Source: Zymoseptoria tritici IPO323
Taxonomy: Eukaryota > Ascomycota > Dothideomycetes > Mycosphaerellales > Mycosphaerellaceae
Assembly (NCBI RefSeq): GCF_000219625.1
Contig: NC_018218.1
Coordinates: 2,294,001 to 2,358,000 of the forward strand
DNA length: 64,000 nucleotides
Direction: 5' to 3'
Position numbers and translations under genes: made by a program. Position 1 is the first letter of the stretch. Each line of letters begins with the position of its first letter. A model generated the notes under the pieces. It did not search any database. It had not been told where the DNA came from and worked only from the letters and a program-made list of their open reading frames with translations. Of this stretch, positions 1-12,223 are shown in pieces.

Positions 1-113
1 ACGGAGGATTCAAATTGGCGGTGGAGGATTTGAAGAATGAGGAGACGAAAATGCCGGACGATGACGACGACATCGCTGGTGAGGATGAGGTCTGGAACGA
101 TGGAGGATTTTAG
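1..113 (+). CDS. 3' end of an unidentified gene (partial)
   Basis: The third forward frame is open from the window edge to a TAG at 111-113 and encodes about 36 residues. The tail is rich in Asp and Glu (a DDDDD run, then EDEVWNDGGF at the C-terminus). The short acidic tail looks like a real C-terminus, but too little is present to name a family. The upstream part lies outside the window. Confidence 0.5.
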   Translation, partial: GGFKLAVEDLKNEETKMPDDDDDIAGEDEVWNDGGF

Positions 114-1364
114 AAGGTCGATTTCGACATCCTGACCTGCCTGGACACCACCACACATTGCGATCCACGACACACTCATCAAGGCTCTACTCTAGCCTTG
201 TACCATTCGCACCATCAACCCTGATACCACAATTCCCCTTCAACCCAATCCTGCCATTATGTTCTTTCACTTTGTTTTGCTTTGGCTCAACTGATCAGGT
301 CTGCTCGTATGGTCGAGATGGCCCCGAGCTGTGCCTCGTCCCGGCATTTCGGGGACTTGTTGTTTCTGGCTGGATGCTTGTCTTTGCGTTCATCTAGCTG
401 AGCCTCGCTATGGCGGATCACGAAATGAAAACATAGAGCCATCACGAAACAATGGTTCATTCTTCTCAATGAGATTATATCGACGTGATTCGGCTCGACC
501 GTACGGAAACTGACACCTCTGAACGATCCTGTGCCTCCGCACTGCCCTTACTGCCATTACTGCCCTCGTTGAGTGGTCCCTGACCTCCAAGGGAGACCTT
601 GTCCAAGGTACATACCCCGAAGACATTCCAGCCCTCGTACGAGCCAGAGAACCAATCTACTTGCCTTTCCGAGAGCTGATCGAAGCGCGGAGAGGGCGAA
701 ACTGTCGCATTTCCGCACAATCTCGCAATTCCCTGTGCCCGAGGGATTGTTCATTGATTGGCATAAGTGAAACTATACATCGTCATGGCCTTGGTTTCGT
801 GAATTTGTCGTCAGTCTTGCGAAAGGTCGGCCAGACAGCCTCGAGACTATTTTATTTCACTGAGTACAGTTGAGTAAAGTAGCTTCTACAGTGGCACTTG
901 TTACTGCATAGGCATAAAATCACATGTCTCTACTTCTGTCAGCCATTCGTTAGAATGCCGTCAGACGCTGTATGCTGACGCAGGAGGTACCGATGCACCA
1001 TTCGCAGTCATCATTGTGAATTCCAAGTCGGTATTTCTTCTGCGATGGGTCTCTGGAGCCGCCGGGAACAGTACGGAAGTCAAGCGCCCAGTGACAGACT
1101 GTGGCAGTGAAAGGAGTCAAGTGGCAGAGAAAGGGGTCGAGTGAATGCAAAATTCCGACGCTAGTGTCGGCGCTAGTCCCGAAAGGGCAAATTTAAAACA
1201 TGCAAACGATTGTTCCATTTCCATCTTCCCTTACTGTACCCTTCTTATACCTCTGCATATGTACACAGTGTCTGAGCATTCCTCGCTGTTCTTGTATCCA
1301 TCCTGCATGTCCTGTCTATGCTTGGCAACGCAAAGCCGCAGAATTTCCGACCCTGATCAACTTT
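114..1364. other. intergenic, no gene supported
   Basis: Only short overlapping ORFs without family features or splice support occur here. The segment holds the 3' flanks of the partial gene on the left and of the convergent peroxidase gene on the right. Confidence 0.5.
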
Positions 1365-3124
1365 TCAAGCCATCTTGTAGTTGGTAGCAGGGCCAGTTGG
1401 GTTGTAGTTACGGCCAGGGTACTTGTCAAAGACACCGTTATCGAACTGCCCGAGCTGAGGGCAGCTCAAACCACCAATAACGGGACCGATGTACTTGTTG
1501 ACCAGGCTCGTGACTGGGTCCAAAGCGTTCAAAGCTTTGCTGGCGAAGTCTGGAATTCCCTGCTCGAGGAGCTGGAATGCGAAGCAAGCGAAGTTGTTGC
1601 CTTGGAACAGCGTGGTAGCATCATAGACACCTCCTGTGAGGTTTGCCACGTTGACGCCGGTGAAGCTGTTGGGCGTGCCGGTGTTGCCGCCGAACTTCAA
1701 GGTCCTTGGGTAGGCGAGGTAGCCGAGAGCGACATCTCCGACTACATCCTCAGCCTCGTATGGTGCGTAGGATGGGCGGCGGTACTGGGGAAAGATTAGA
1801 TCGGTCGAAAAATTGCGGATTTTGGTCATGTTTACCCAATTTTCGAGCACCTGCTCCTGTCCGCGCTTCCACACAAGGTTGCCAGACTCTCCTTTGACGC
1901 CGAAGAACGATTTGAAATTTTTCTTGTCAAGATATCCAGCCGGCTCGGCAGCTGAATGGTTGGACATCAAGTTGATGACGAAGTTGTACGCTGCAGGAAC
2001 GACGACGACAGTAGAAAAAAGCCCCGTGAAGTAGTACGGATTGTTGGCAATTGATTCGTCTTGAGCCTGGAAATGAGAGCCGAAAATTAGCACATTCCGA
2101 AAATTTGTAAATCTGGACCACGGCAGCCATTCCCACCCGCCTTTGCACGAACCTCTTCAAACTTCGCACGAAATTTATCGAGCGTGTATCGGTCAGATCC
2201 ATCGGCCACGGCGATGTCGTAGACCGCCTTGAAGCGGGTGATGTTGAGCTAAATCGAAATTTTCAAAATTAGCAAATTTTTGGACAGCATCGTCGACATC
2301 GACGAACCGAATGAGCATCTCCATTGTTGAGATAAGCGTCGCCTCGTCCGATGCTACAGTCGCCTATCGAACGATGCAATGTCAGCGGTTGCCTCAAACA
2401 AGAAGGTTTAGACTCAGCCGAGACTTGCTGGGCTGTTCAAGAACAGGTTTAGGCTGCAGACTTTCTGCTTTTTACTCCTTACCTTCATAGGTATTGTGCG
2501 AGAAACTGAGACTTTTACGGCTGTTAGCGAGTGCAACAAACCATAGAAGACGTCCAACTTACCCTTGACCGGTCCCAAGAAGAGGGTTGGTGAGCAAATC
2601 CTGTGGCAGAGGACCTCCGATCGACCACACTCCCTCAACTGGGTTACCTTCCGTGATGACGGCATACGCAGCGAGAACGGCGGTGATTCTTGGGCCCAGG
2701 TTGTAAAGGGCTCCAAGCCCGGAAATGGTTTGTTCGATGTTTTGGATACCGTTGCGTGGAAGGTAGCCGTGGTTGGCAGCGGCGTTCAACTGGAATGAGG
2801 TCAGTGAACACGTCTCCACTGTCCTTCCAGTGCATGACTTACTCCAGGGCAAGGCCCACGAATATCTTTTAGACCAGGGGCGATGTACTGGTACTCGCCA
2901 CTGACGCTGACCGCCTGGTCTTCCTCGTCAAAGGTTGGGCACAGACGAGTTCCGCAGTTGCTCTCAGCCTTGGAAGTTCTCAGAGCATCCTGCTGGCGCT
3001 TCTCGAGAGCGTGGTTCTTTGGATTGTCCAGCAGAGCACGAATCTCGAGAGGGATACCCCCGGATCTGAGACCTGGGAAGGCAGCCACACCAAGTGCGCT
3101 TGCGAGGATGAGGGAAGCTTTCAT
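1365..3124 (-). CDS. secreted heme-thiolate peroxidase / chloroperoxidase family (UPO-like)
   Basis: Six exons: 3124-2843, 2789-2563, 2511-2483, 2363-2308, 2248-2153 and 2066-1365; phases match and give 463 residues. The N-terminus (MKASLILASALGVAAFPG) is a signal peptide, so the enzyme should be secreted. The heme-ligand motif GPCPG (Cys about residue 92) closes exon 1 and continues as LNAAANHGYLPRNG in exon 2. The Mg-binding EGD-x-S motif (about residues 179-183) is assembled across the small exons 3 and 4. Family members use peroxide to halogenate, oxygenate or oxidise substrates with a Cys-ligated heme. The length fits the long form. Introns 4 and 5 both use the uncommon donor GTTCGT. The start was chosen at the Met opening the signal peptide; an upstream in-frame Met at 3166 would add 14 residues without a secretion-like start. 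The physiological substrate cannot be told. Confidence 0.9.
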
Positions 3125-4560
3125 GATGGTGGTGATGAAGTGTTTCGAAAGTACGAAGAAGTTCAAGGATGATGATGAGAATACCTACATTTGTCGTGGA
3201 TTCTGCCACTTTATGTACTGCCCATGTCCTCTGAGCACGAACATCAAACTGGAATACCTGCCTGCTCACGCCATCCTGTCGTTCCTCGCGCGAACGCCGA
3301 TCACATCGTTGCCACCGCTTTTGCATACAGCGAACATTGTTGTGACAGATCCATCCCGGGCGTGACGAGCGCAGATCTTGCCCTTCTTCGTTCGACAGAT
3401 GCTCCAGGTCCGAAGACGACATACTCAAGGTTCTCCACGGCAGAGACCGCGATACCCCAAGCGGGCAAGATGCGCTACATTCGAATGATCATCCGCACTA
3501 AATGCGCAGGGTAGGTTGCAGTCCTTTCGGTAGGGTCCATGTCGGATGGTATACACTGACGCCGATGGGCCGTTGGAACTGTTAGTGGTTGTCGAGCATT
3601 CCGTTGGGGGCGTTAATGCCACGCCTACTTCGAGCTCGTCGAGCACGACATAGCTGAAAGTATCGCTCCTTATTGAAGGTCTCCGCTGTAGGAGCGGCGG
3701 TCACTCGGGATATTCGTCCAACAGGGCTTCCAAACAGGTTCGCGGACTAGCAGGCCCTCCAGGAATTCACCGTTCTCTTTCTGGGCATGATCCAAGGTCA
3801 TGCGTCCATACCTTGTACCGCATTGACGCCGTCAGACGATTCTCCAGCTGCACATGATCGTGGGGTGCTGTCGTCCAGCATTTTCGGAACAGGGAACATC
3901 AACTCGGTGTAAGCGCGATGTCGATCACTCATGCTTTTCGACATCCAGCACCAAAATCTCGGATCCAATAGCCCCAGTCGCAATGACATCCATGGCCAAT
4001 GGATATGCGTGGGATGACCACGAAGATGCGGTAGTTGCATATGCTAGTAGCCCGGAATCCCTTGCACACAAGAAAAGTCCTCTAGCACGCCATAGTTTCT
4101 TCTCGGAATTTCCAACCAGAGGTGCCGATATGGGACAGGAACCGCCACGGCATACCTGTCTCATGGTATTGGCCGTTGTGCAAGCCCGCTGTGTGTTTGG
4201 CGCGTGCTGGTGTGGTCGGGTCGTCGGAGACAGTTTTGGTAGAGTGAAGTAGACTAAATCGCACGCCATTCACCTGGACCATGGCAACAGCTTGTACTTG
4301 TACTGAGATTAGTTGCAGCAAACCAACCAGTGATTGAAGACTCATTGCGTCTTATCTCTCCGTGGACCGTGTTCAGAATGTGATTTTCCCGAACAACACT
4401 AAAATCAACCTGTCGAAGTCAGTGGCGATGTTCGCAAGACTCGTTTGCTTACCTCGGTGCGGCCGTCGTACGCAGGATTCTGTTGAGGAAAGCGGCATGC
4501 ATCAATCTCCTGGCACTCGCCTGTGCTGAGCCAGTCGGTATATCCTCGTCGGCTTCGCGA
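3125..4560. other. unresolved region with protein-like fragments
   Basis: This 1.4 kb lies between the peroxidase start and the frameshifted stretch at 4561. Short ORFs occur on both strands. One minus ORF (4345-4082) opens with a hydrophobic MSLQSLVGLLQLISVQVQAV-like start, and a plus ORF (3854-4252) is polar and protein-like. None can be joined into a gene with credible introns. It may be further decayed sequence of the neighbouring relic. Confidence 0.3.
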
Positions 4561-6181
4561 GGTGGCCAGACCGTTGGCAGAGATGTGGTATACTTAGTCC
4601 GGGAGATTTTTCATCCATCATCAGAGCTGCTCGCCTTGTTGTTGTGCAGACCAAGACCATGGGGTCTACAGTATGCGCAGCGCATTCCCTATCTACTGAG
4701 AACACTCCTCAGAAGCAAAGAAGTCTGTTGGGAGCTGCTGGCGAGATTCTTGTGCCACCTCTGCTGCTGATGCGTGTTCCGGCGGAGGATTCTGAAGAAG
4801 GCAGATCGCTGAGATCCGTCGCGGCCCCCAGAACGGAGCCCTCTCCGACAACCGAAACAGCCAAGACCTCTCCATCATTTCCTTCTTGCACACAATCCTT
4901 TCTTTCGCCCGAGGAGCGCTCTATGCGGTATGATCTCGACTCTGAGAATATCTCGGATGCTTCTGTGGCACGTGGTCGATAAGCCGCAGGTCATGTGCTC
5001 ACCGGAGGAGTCTCCGTGCTTGTGCGCGATGAAGTCAGGTAAGGGCGAACTGGCAAACGAAATGTAAAGAAGCCGACCTTCGAACGCCGGGAAAGCTATC
5101 AAGAGATTCCATGGCACAAAGCGAATACGACAAGATCAGGCGGAAACTACACACGACAAGCCCCATTCAGCAATGTCGTGAGCGAACAGAAGCCCAAACC
5201 CCGCCGCAGCTCGAGCAGAAGACTCGTGCCGCTACGTGCGAGAAATTGGAGCAAGTGCCCTCGGTTCCACATCGCTCGAGACGATGTATCAAAGCTTCCA
5301 CGATCTTGGAGTTGATACCATCATGGCTCAGACAATTGTTCTCTCGAATGCCTCTTCTTCTGCGACTCATCCTCATGCCGACTACCTATCTCCATCCAGT
5401 GAGCGTCGAATCAGCTTCCATATCGGCATCAGGCTCGTGGATGGCGAGCATGATGCAAGATGCTGTCCACTCCGTCTATAGCGACGACCGGGATGATATC
5501 AAACAACTCGAGCAGACGGCATTCGACTGGATGGACAATGCGTTCTTCTGCATGGACCTTTCTGAAATCCAAACACTCGTTCGCATTTCAACACGAAAGT
5601 CACAGAACATGGAGTCTTCTATCCGCTGTGGAAGTAGCATGGTGATGCGCATCGACTCGGATACAAATACTGTTGCCCCAGCAATGAGCATTGATGGAGC
5701 GGACGCGAACTTTACCATTCCATCATTCTTCCTGCCCAGTCATGAACATCTGCTTCCCCCGAGACCGGATGTACGCGCAGAAGATCAAGCAAACATTGGC
5801 TTCGCAGCTCATCTCACCTTTCCCGCCGTCCTCGATCGCGCCATGGTTGACTTTTTCGCCGACCTGGTAGAATCTCTTATTGTCATGGAAATTGATGACC
5901 ACGAGGAGAAGGGATGCGGTGACGACGCAATGCAGAGCAAGATGGACCGCGTGAAGAACAAGTTCCAAGTCGGCGTCCACGAGACCGGTCGATCGATCAA
6001 GAAGGGACTGAAGAAAGCTGCATTCAAGAGCAGAGGCGACAGTCAGATCGCTTGGGCCGTCAACAAAATTGCCGAGCAGCTGGAGATCTTACGCGGAGAC
6101 GTGGGCTACGCTGGGGATATGCCGGTCTCTTTGGCATTTCTCCGTGGTTCCGAGCTCGGACCAACCAAGGTCCTCGCCTGA
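4561..6181 (+). pseudogene. frameshifted coding relic, family not recognised
   Basis: Protein-like sequence runs through this stretch but changes frame. One frame is open from about 4561 (segment GDFSSIIRAARLVVVQTKTM, then LSPEERSMRYDLDSENISDA) and is stopped at 4980 and 5040. It resumes in the same frame (KKPTFERRESYQEIPWHKA). A second frame carries SLETMYQSFHDLGVDTIMAQ and then LSPSSERRISFHIG up to about 5427. The third frame starts at once with SGSWMASMMQDAVHS and stays open to the stop at 6179-6181. The switch near 5428 leaves no room for an intron, so this is a real frameshift or an assembly error. The last part is a 356-codon ORF (Met at 5111) and could still be expressed. I do not recognise the family. 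Confidence 0.45.
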
Positions 6182-6622
6182 AGAGGTCCTTCCAAGGGCG
6201 TGGACGGTGTGGACGCTACAGGGCTACAGACGTCCCTGACGAACCAGTAAATGGTCACTTCAATGACAAGGGAACGTACAGCTCATCTTTCAATCCAATC
6301 ATACTGCATGAAGTTTTCTGCTCATCTCTGCTTCTAGATCCTTCCTCTTTGGCTCTTTTAGCCGCTAACGTTCTTCGCGATGTGATGGTCCCCGTCACCG
6401 CCTTTCGATCGAGCCTAAAACTACTGGCGACATCCTGGGCTGGGACGAGAAGTGTGAAATGAGATGCTTGCATTTTAGACCAGGAATCAGCCCTTTACCC
6501 CTCAAAATCTCACAGTCCGGTCACTTCCGCTGACAGAGCATGTTCCGACTGGAGGAGAAAATCGTCCGCTTCCAAGTCGATGAACCGCTGGCGGCCGAGC
6601 GTAGGGACACTCCAAGCACAAG
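6182..6622. other. intergenic, probable promoter of the DUF5695-type gene
   Basis: No ORF here has family features. The segment lies directly upstream of the plus-strand gene starting at 6623. Confidence 0.4.
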
Positions 6623-9494
6623 TTGAATACTTTTATGGCATCGACGGTCCAACGGCCATTACGGCACCTGTCGTTGTCCATCATGTTGCAAAGCTTCTTA
6701 AGTATCCTTCCCTTTGCCGCAGCGCAATCGGAGTTCTCGTCAACGAATTGGCATGGTGTCTTCAATCAAGACTCTGGAGTGCTTCGGTCATTGAAAGCGG
6801 CTTCCTTTGACTTCTCACCCGCAGATTTCTTTGATCAGCGCAATTCTGTCGGGCAGTACCACACTGGCGACATCACACTACGATGGCGTGTCGAAGGTCA
6901 GGATGAGTGGAGCGAGATTGACACTGCGGTCAAGAGGAACTCGAAACCGAGGTCGTTCACCGATGTGACGGGCGTGCTGCTTCGCTCGACCTTCGATGGT
7001 ATCTTTCCTGACGCAGAGACCATCGGCATAACAAGGGACTGGACTACCGACGATGGAGATCTTATTTTGCAGGCTACCATAACAAACAAAGGCAATGAAA
7101 CTCTGGAGATTGGAGCATTCGGCTTTCCCCTCGAATTCAACAGCATCTTTACGACACGCAAGGATATCACTGCAGAATGCGTCCTCATTGACCCGTACAT
7201 CGGACTGGACGCCGGCTATGTTCAAGTCACTCGACTCACCGGCACGGGACCGAATCTTGTCGTCACTCCGTACGGCAATTCAAGTAAATTCGAAGCATGG
7301 CGATTTCTCACCGAAGACGATGTTGGCGAGCCATTCTACTATCAGTCGCAGACTTTCGAGGGATTCTATGCGTGGCAGACGCTGAGCAAGGCCTATGCCG
7401 AGAATGAGTGGAACAGTACGGAGCCGTGGAACGTTCCTACTTCGGCCATACTTGAGGCGGGTGAGAATATCACATTCGGATTGAGACTTGGGGTGGCCGG
7501 ACAGATTCATGAGATTGAGGATACCGTCGCGGCGACCAATGTTCCCATTGCTGTGGGACTCCCCGGCTATGTCCTGCCTTGCGACACCAACGGAAAGCTA
7601 TTTCTCAGGTCGCCTGCAGCGGTCAAGGCTATCACGATTGAGCCGAGCGATGCTCTAATACTCACAGAGGCCAAAGCCAAGAACACTGCTTGGGTGGCAT
7701 ACGACGTGACACCAGCCCAGGGTAGTTTCGGAAGAGCACGAGTCGCCATCTCATATCAAGACGGCAGAACTCAGACGGTGCACTACTTTCTCACCGACAC
7801 CCAACGAGACACCGCCACAAAATACGCAGAATTCCTGTTCAATCAGCAATACTACACGGACACGACCGATGTCTTCCGTCGAGCTCCTTCCGTGATTACC
7901 TACGATTACGAAGAGAGGTCTCAACTTCTCCAATCTCAAAGCACCTGGTTTGCAGGTCTTTCCGATGAAGCAGGAGCCGGTTCCTACCTTGCAGCAGCAA
8001 TGAAGACTTCCGCTCATCCCGTTCCGGAACAAGTTCAAAAGTTGGAGGAAATGGTGAAGACCGTCATCTGGGGCTGGCTGCACAACAGCGAGGGCGATAC
8101 AAAAAACGAAACAAATCTCAGATACGGTGTCAAGAAGAGCCTGTTCTACTATGATCCTGAAGCTTTACCGGACTTCCCTTACGACAAATCCATTGAGTGG
8201 GCACCACCATTCCCATCCTGGTCGAAGAAGGAAGCAGACTCCTTCACTCGGGCGTATGATTATGTGCACGTCAGTGCGTTGTACTGGGCACTGTATACCG
8301 CGGAGCGAGTTTCGCCCGGGGTTCTCCATCTGCAGAACTCGACCTGGTATCTCAATCAGGCTTGCGAGACGATCATTGCGACAAATGCGACGGATGTGAA
8401 CGGGAGTGACATCGTGGATTATGCGTTTGCGGGATTGATGGGAGAGACCGTGTGGCTTGAGATCTTGAAGGCCTTGAAAGAGGAGAAGATGATGGATCAA
8501 GTTGCGAAGGTGGAGGAGTTCATGGGTGAACGGCAGAGGTATTGGGCCAGTCTCGATCAGCCATATGGGAGCGAGATGGCTTGGGACTCGACTGGGCAGG
8601 AAGGTGTCTATCAATGGTCGAAGTACGCTGTTCCCTCTCCCACACTCGTCTGAAGAGGCGCACTGAAGCTAACGACGGACTGCAGGTACTTTGGGAACGA
8701 CACTGTTGTTGAGAAGACGCTGGCTTCCATCCGTGGCTACATGCCCACGGTCGCTCACTGGGCATGGAATGGCAATGCCCGTCGTTATTGGTACGCTTCC
8801 ACCTCAGGCTTTGTCACGACCCGACTAAAATTGTCCTAGGGACTTCATATATGCCGGAAAACTTCAGCGGATTGAGCGCATGGTACACCATTACGGCTCC
8901 GGTCTCAACGCCATTCCTCTGCTGGATTCCTACAAATACAACAAGTCGCCTGCCAGCGCTGCCGCCTTCCATGATCTTCGTGTTGGCTATGGAGGCACCA
9001 TGGGAGCTACAACGAATGTCAACGCCGAAGGCTTCGCCTCTGTGGCCTTTCACTCATTCCCAGATACAATGAAATGGGACGCATACTCGGGCGACAGCGG
9101 CGTCAGCTATTCAGGTCATGTCCTTGCATCGAGAACGTTTCTTGTTGATCATTCGGACTACGGCTGGGTCTGCTTCGGCGGAAATGTCGAGGAGAGTTAT
9201 GACGGCAAAATTCACGTTCGACCATTGGACACCGTGCAGCGGAAAATCTACGTTGCATCCATGGGACTGGCCGTTGAGTTTGATGCTGGCGTGATCTCGA
9301 GCTTCGAATATGATCCAGCTACCAGGTCTGTCAAGATCGATCTCGTGAGGGTGGAGGGCCAGAATGGGGTTGTCGCGACGATGACATGGGAAGACACTCT
9401 CGGTTCTGGAGTGAAGCTTGTGACCCAAGGGTTGAAGGAGAGCCTTGGTGGCTTGGCTGTTGCTCTCCCAGGGGAGGTGGAGTTTGCAGTCTGA
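6623..9494 (+). CDS. large secreted DUF5695-type protein (glycoside-hydrolase-like)
   Basis: Three exons, 6623-8622, 8686-8790 and 8840-9494, give 919 residues. Intron 1 begins GTACGC and ends CTGCAG; intron 2 begins GTACGC and ends CCTAG. Both restore a codon (the Lys of SKYFGND and the Trp of RRYWDF). The N-terminus has a hydrophobic secretion signal ending near FAAAQS. Starts at Met5 or Met21 (6683) would give shorter, equally good signal peptides. The body has a beta-rich N-terminal half and a Trp/Tyr-rich helical second half (WDSTGQEGVYQWSK, HWAWNGNARRYWDF). It matches my memory of the fungal DUF5695 family, which is large, secreted and carbohydrate-enzyme-like. Family assignment is from memory and no catalytic residue is claimed. 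It converges on the small gene at 9693-10215. Confidence 0.8.
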
Positions 9495-9692
9495 AGCTCG
9501 ATGAGCTCGCGTGAGTGAATGTAATATATCTAATCGTCTCTATCTATGACTTGGTCGTCAAACGCGCCAATAAAACGAGTGACTCGTATGTGCTGAACCA
9601 CGGCCAAGCACAACAATGTATGACAACTCCCAGTATGGGAACAGGAGGATGATATTGTGCAAGATCAATCCGTATTCGCTTGCGTGGGCCCT

Positions 9693-10215
9693 CTACTCTC
9701 CCGGAGGAGCAGCGACCGGGCAGACAATGGTGGCAATCTCCTCGAGGAATCCGCTAGCCATGGTCCAATTGTTGCCCTTGCTGAAAGTCGACTTGTTGGT
9801 GTTGTTGCCACGGTTGACTCGAATGATCCCCCCGGCAGGGTTGAGGATCTGGCAGCGAAATGGAGCGGTGACATCGTCGATATCATCGCCCAGTGTCAGA
9901 GTGACGCCTCCGAAAGGGCCGAGCCTGCCATTGGCAGTTTCGGAGAATGGTGGTACGGAATTGATCTCTGTGCTGAATCTGGAAGCGGAGAGTCGAAGGG
10001 TCAGTACATGCTTTAAACAGGGTTCATGATAGATCACAAGCTCGCAGAGATATCGCATTATCATGCCCTCGAGGATCTTGTCTCCTTGAGTAGACTCACG
10101 TAGCATTGTTGACCACCACTCGAACGAGATCGGCTCTGAGAGGGTTCTGTCTGGCGACAAGGTCGCCTGCAACAGCGGTGGCTACAAGAGCGGTGAGGAC
10201 GGCGGAGGTGTACAT
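9693..10215 (-). CDS. small secreted protein, unknown function
   Basis: Two exons, 10215-10100 and 9978-9693, give 133 residues. The start MYTSAVLTALVATAVAGDLV is a clear signal peptide; Ala-Gly before Asp is a likely cleavage region and ARQ follows. The intron begins GTGAGT and ends TTCCAG and restores the Thr of NNATFSTEIN. The mature part is about 115 residues, contains a GPFGGVTLTLGDDIDD stretch and two Cys (FRCQ and VCPV), and has several N-glycosylation sequons (NAT, NNT, NKS, NWT). A longer ORF running upstream of 10215 is polar and lacks a secretion start. No family is recognised. Size and secretion would fit an effector or a cell-surface protein. Confidence 0.7.
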
Positions 10216-10796
10216 GATTTGTGCTGGTTTTGGTTTTGGTTTTGAATGTAAGCTTTGGATGTAGTGGTGGGTGTGGTGGTTGCGGTTGTGTTGTTGGCTT
10301 GTGGTAGTGATGAGTCGTGTGAACATTTTGATGAAGGAGAGCCCACTACTTGTAATGAATGGATCAGGTCTAGGGACTTGTCGATCCACAAGAAGAACGA
10401 CTGCGGATGTTTGGGCGGATGCGAGAATATCATCACGTGTAAGCGATCGGTCATCCCTTCATAAGCCTGCAAGCTTGGTAATGGCAATAAAGCGTCTGTT
10501 GGCCACAGTCATCCTACATAAGCATGAAACAGGCTCGAGCTTGGCTTGTCGTGGTGATCGTGTCCCGAACGAGTGTTGCTTTTCCCTGGCGTCCGTCTTG
10601 GTCATCTCTTTGGCATTGTCGTCGAGAACAAGGTCATGGTCCAAGCTCGGTAGTGATTATTTGTCTGTACGCTCGCTGACAACGACCATGATCAAGAAGT
10701 TGGCATTTATCCGAACCGATGGTACCTGAATGGACAAGTGCATCCAGCCAGCAAGGCCGGTGCTCTAGGTGACATCGCCGTTGTATGCAGAGCCAG
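10216..10796. other. intergenic, upstream of the small secreted protein
   Basis: No supported gene. It holds the 5' flank of the minus gene at 9693-10215, including CAACAACAC-like low-complexity sequence just above its start. Confidence 0.4.
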
Positions 10797-11186
10797 CTAT
10801 CCTTCTGATTCCTGGTTCAACGAAAGTGATGTCTTCAAACAGTTCAATCGCCGACGCCTCGATACTTGTTTGTAGACACAAGCCAACGTACCGTCACCGG
10901 CACCGTTCGATTTCTCGCTAAGTGGCACCGTGCATTTCGGGTTCCCGGCTGCTCAGTGGTCGAAATGCCACTCGTTCTGAAACCAATAATGCACGTCGCA
11001 GATCAGTTCCTTGATCATGGGGCCGCCGTAGGCCTATGTGCCAAGTTAGTCAAAGGGTTAGGCAAGACGAGACGAAGGAAGGATGTCGTATCTTTCCGTC
11101 TGTGAAGCAGCACAGATATGGTGGCGGGACGCTGGAACGACAGGAATGAGCAGACTCAAGACTGCGGCAGTAGTCGGGAGCTTCAT
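10797..11186 (-). pseudogene. secreted-protein-like sequence, apparently broken
   Basis: A Met at 11184-11186 opens a strong signal peptide (MKLPTTAAVLSLLIPVVPAS), followed by RHHICAASQ. About 150 nt further on, after a good branch site (GACTAAC) and acceptor (CACATAG, exon from 11033), a frame reads AYGGPMIKELICDVHYWFQN. It then meets a TGA at 10953-10955. The same frame continues as AAGNPKCTVPLSEKSNGAGD and DGTLACVYKQ up to a TAG at 10797. No GT donor joins the signal-peptide part to the second part in phase. The picture is a small Cys-containing secreted protein with at least two lesions. It could instead be a gene with an exon structure I failed to see. Confidence 0.35.
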
Positions 11187-12223
11187 CTTCAGCCGTTTCT
11201 GGAGGTGGTGCAGCGGTGTCGGGATTATTGAAGCCTATCGTGGAGGGTGAGAGCAGTGGTCTCGTCGATGTTGAGGAGGAATGGTCTGAACGGCAGTGGC
11301 GAAACTGAGCATACCCAGGCTCTTACATCTCGACAGCATCCACAATCTGCAAGAAATGCGAGGCGGATGCCTGCGATCTCGAGAATGGGGCGAGCTCTGC
11401 GTCGACTGCCCTGTTAGGACCATAAAAGGGGTCATTCCACTGCGTCGGTCCTTAAGGGTGTTCGTCACCAAGACTCGCGTTCAAGGCCTCACTATTGGAC
11501 GCTGCGTCAGCTTTGCAGACGTGCAAAGCCAAGCTAGTCAAGGTTTCCTCCAGGAGTATGGAGCGCAGGCGACGAGTCTGCTCAACTGCGTGGCCTGGTC
11601 CTCTTGACGCTGCATGTTACCCTCAGCCTGACGGTCTTCGGTCGCAGATGGAGGGTCGTGGCTGGATGATTACACTTCTGCCACTGTTCGTATGGATGCT
11701 TCATTTCTTCTAGCCTAGGACAGGCTCTCATCGAGCTGCGAATGCCAGAGTTGGAGCACGCGCGCGACTGCCGCGGAGTATAAGGACGAAAGCATCCGGT
11801 CGGAGCATATGAGTCGAACGGCCAAGGCATCGCGAGCTCTTTGTCGAGAGTGCTGGCCTGCATAGGTGGCCTCTGTCGGACGATGTCATCGATTTGTACG
11901 GAAAGTGAGATGCCTTGCTCTTGTCAACAGGAGAGCAGCACTGCTCTCGACCGGCTTCAAGCCGTTGAACGGCGCAGCCATCTTTCGGGATGAATGGAAA
12001 GCAAGAGCGATGCACCCGTCAGCAATTTTGTATGATGCCTGAGGCAGGAACTACTTAGTCATAGCTCCAAGTGAGAGGATCGGGAGTGTGTACGTGCGTT
12101 CTTTCTTCTTCCTTCTTCTAAGGTAACCATACATTCAGTGATAACACTAACCTTACTCGTCAGCCTCACTGAACGGGCATTAAACACTATCTCAGCAGCG
12201 ACCGTAGTACAAGAAGCCGGTCC
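11187..12223. other. intergenic, no gene supported
   Basis: Only short ORFs without domains occur on either strand. The segment separates the broken secreted-protein-like sequence from the 3' end of the siderophore synthetase gene. Confidence 0.4.

Noticed and set aside
1200..1799. 199-codon plus-strand ORF
   Set aside because: Lies mostly antisense to the last peroxidase exon and has no family features.
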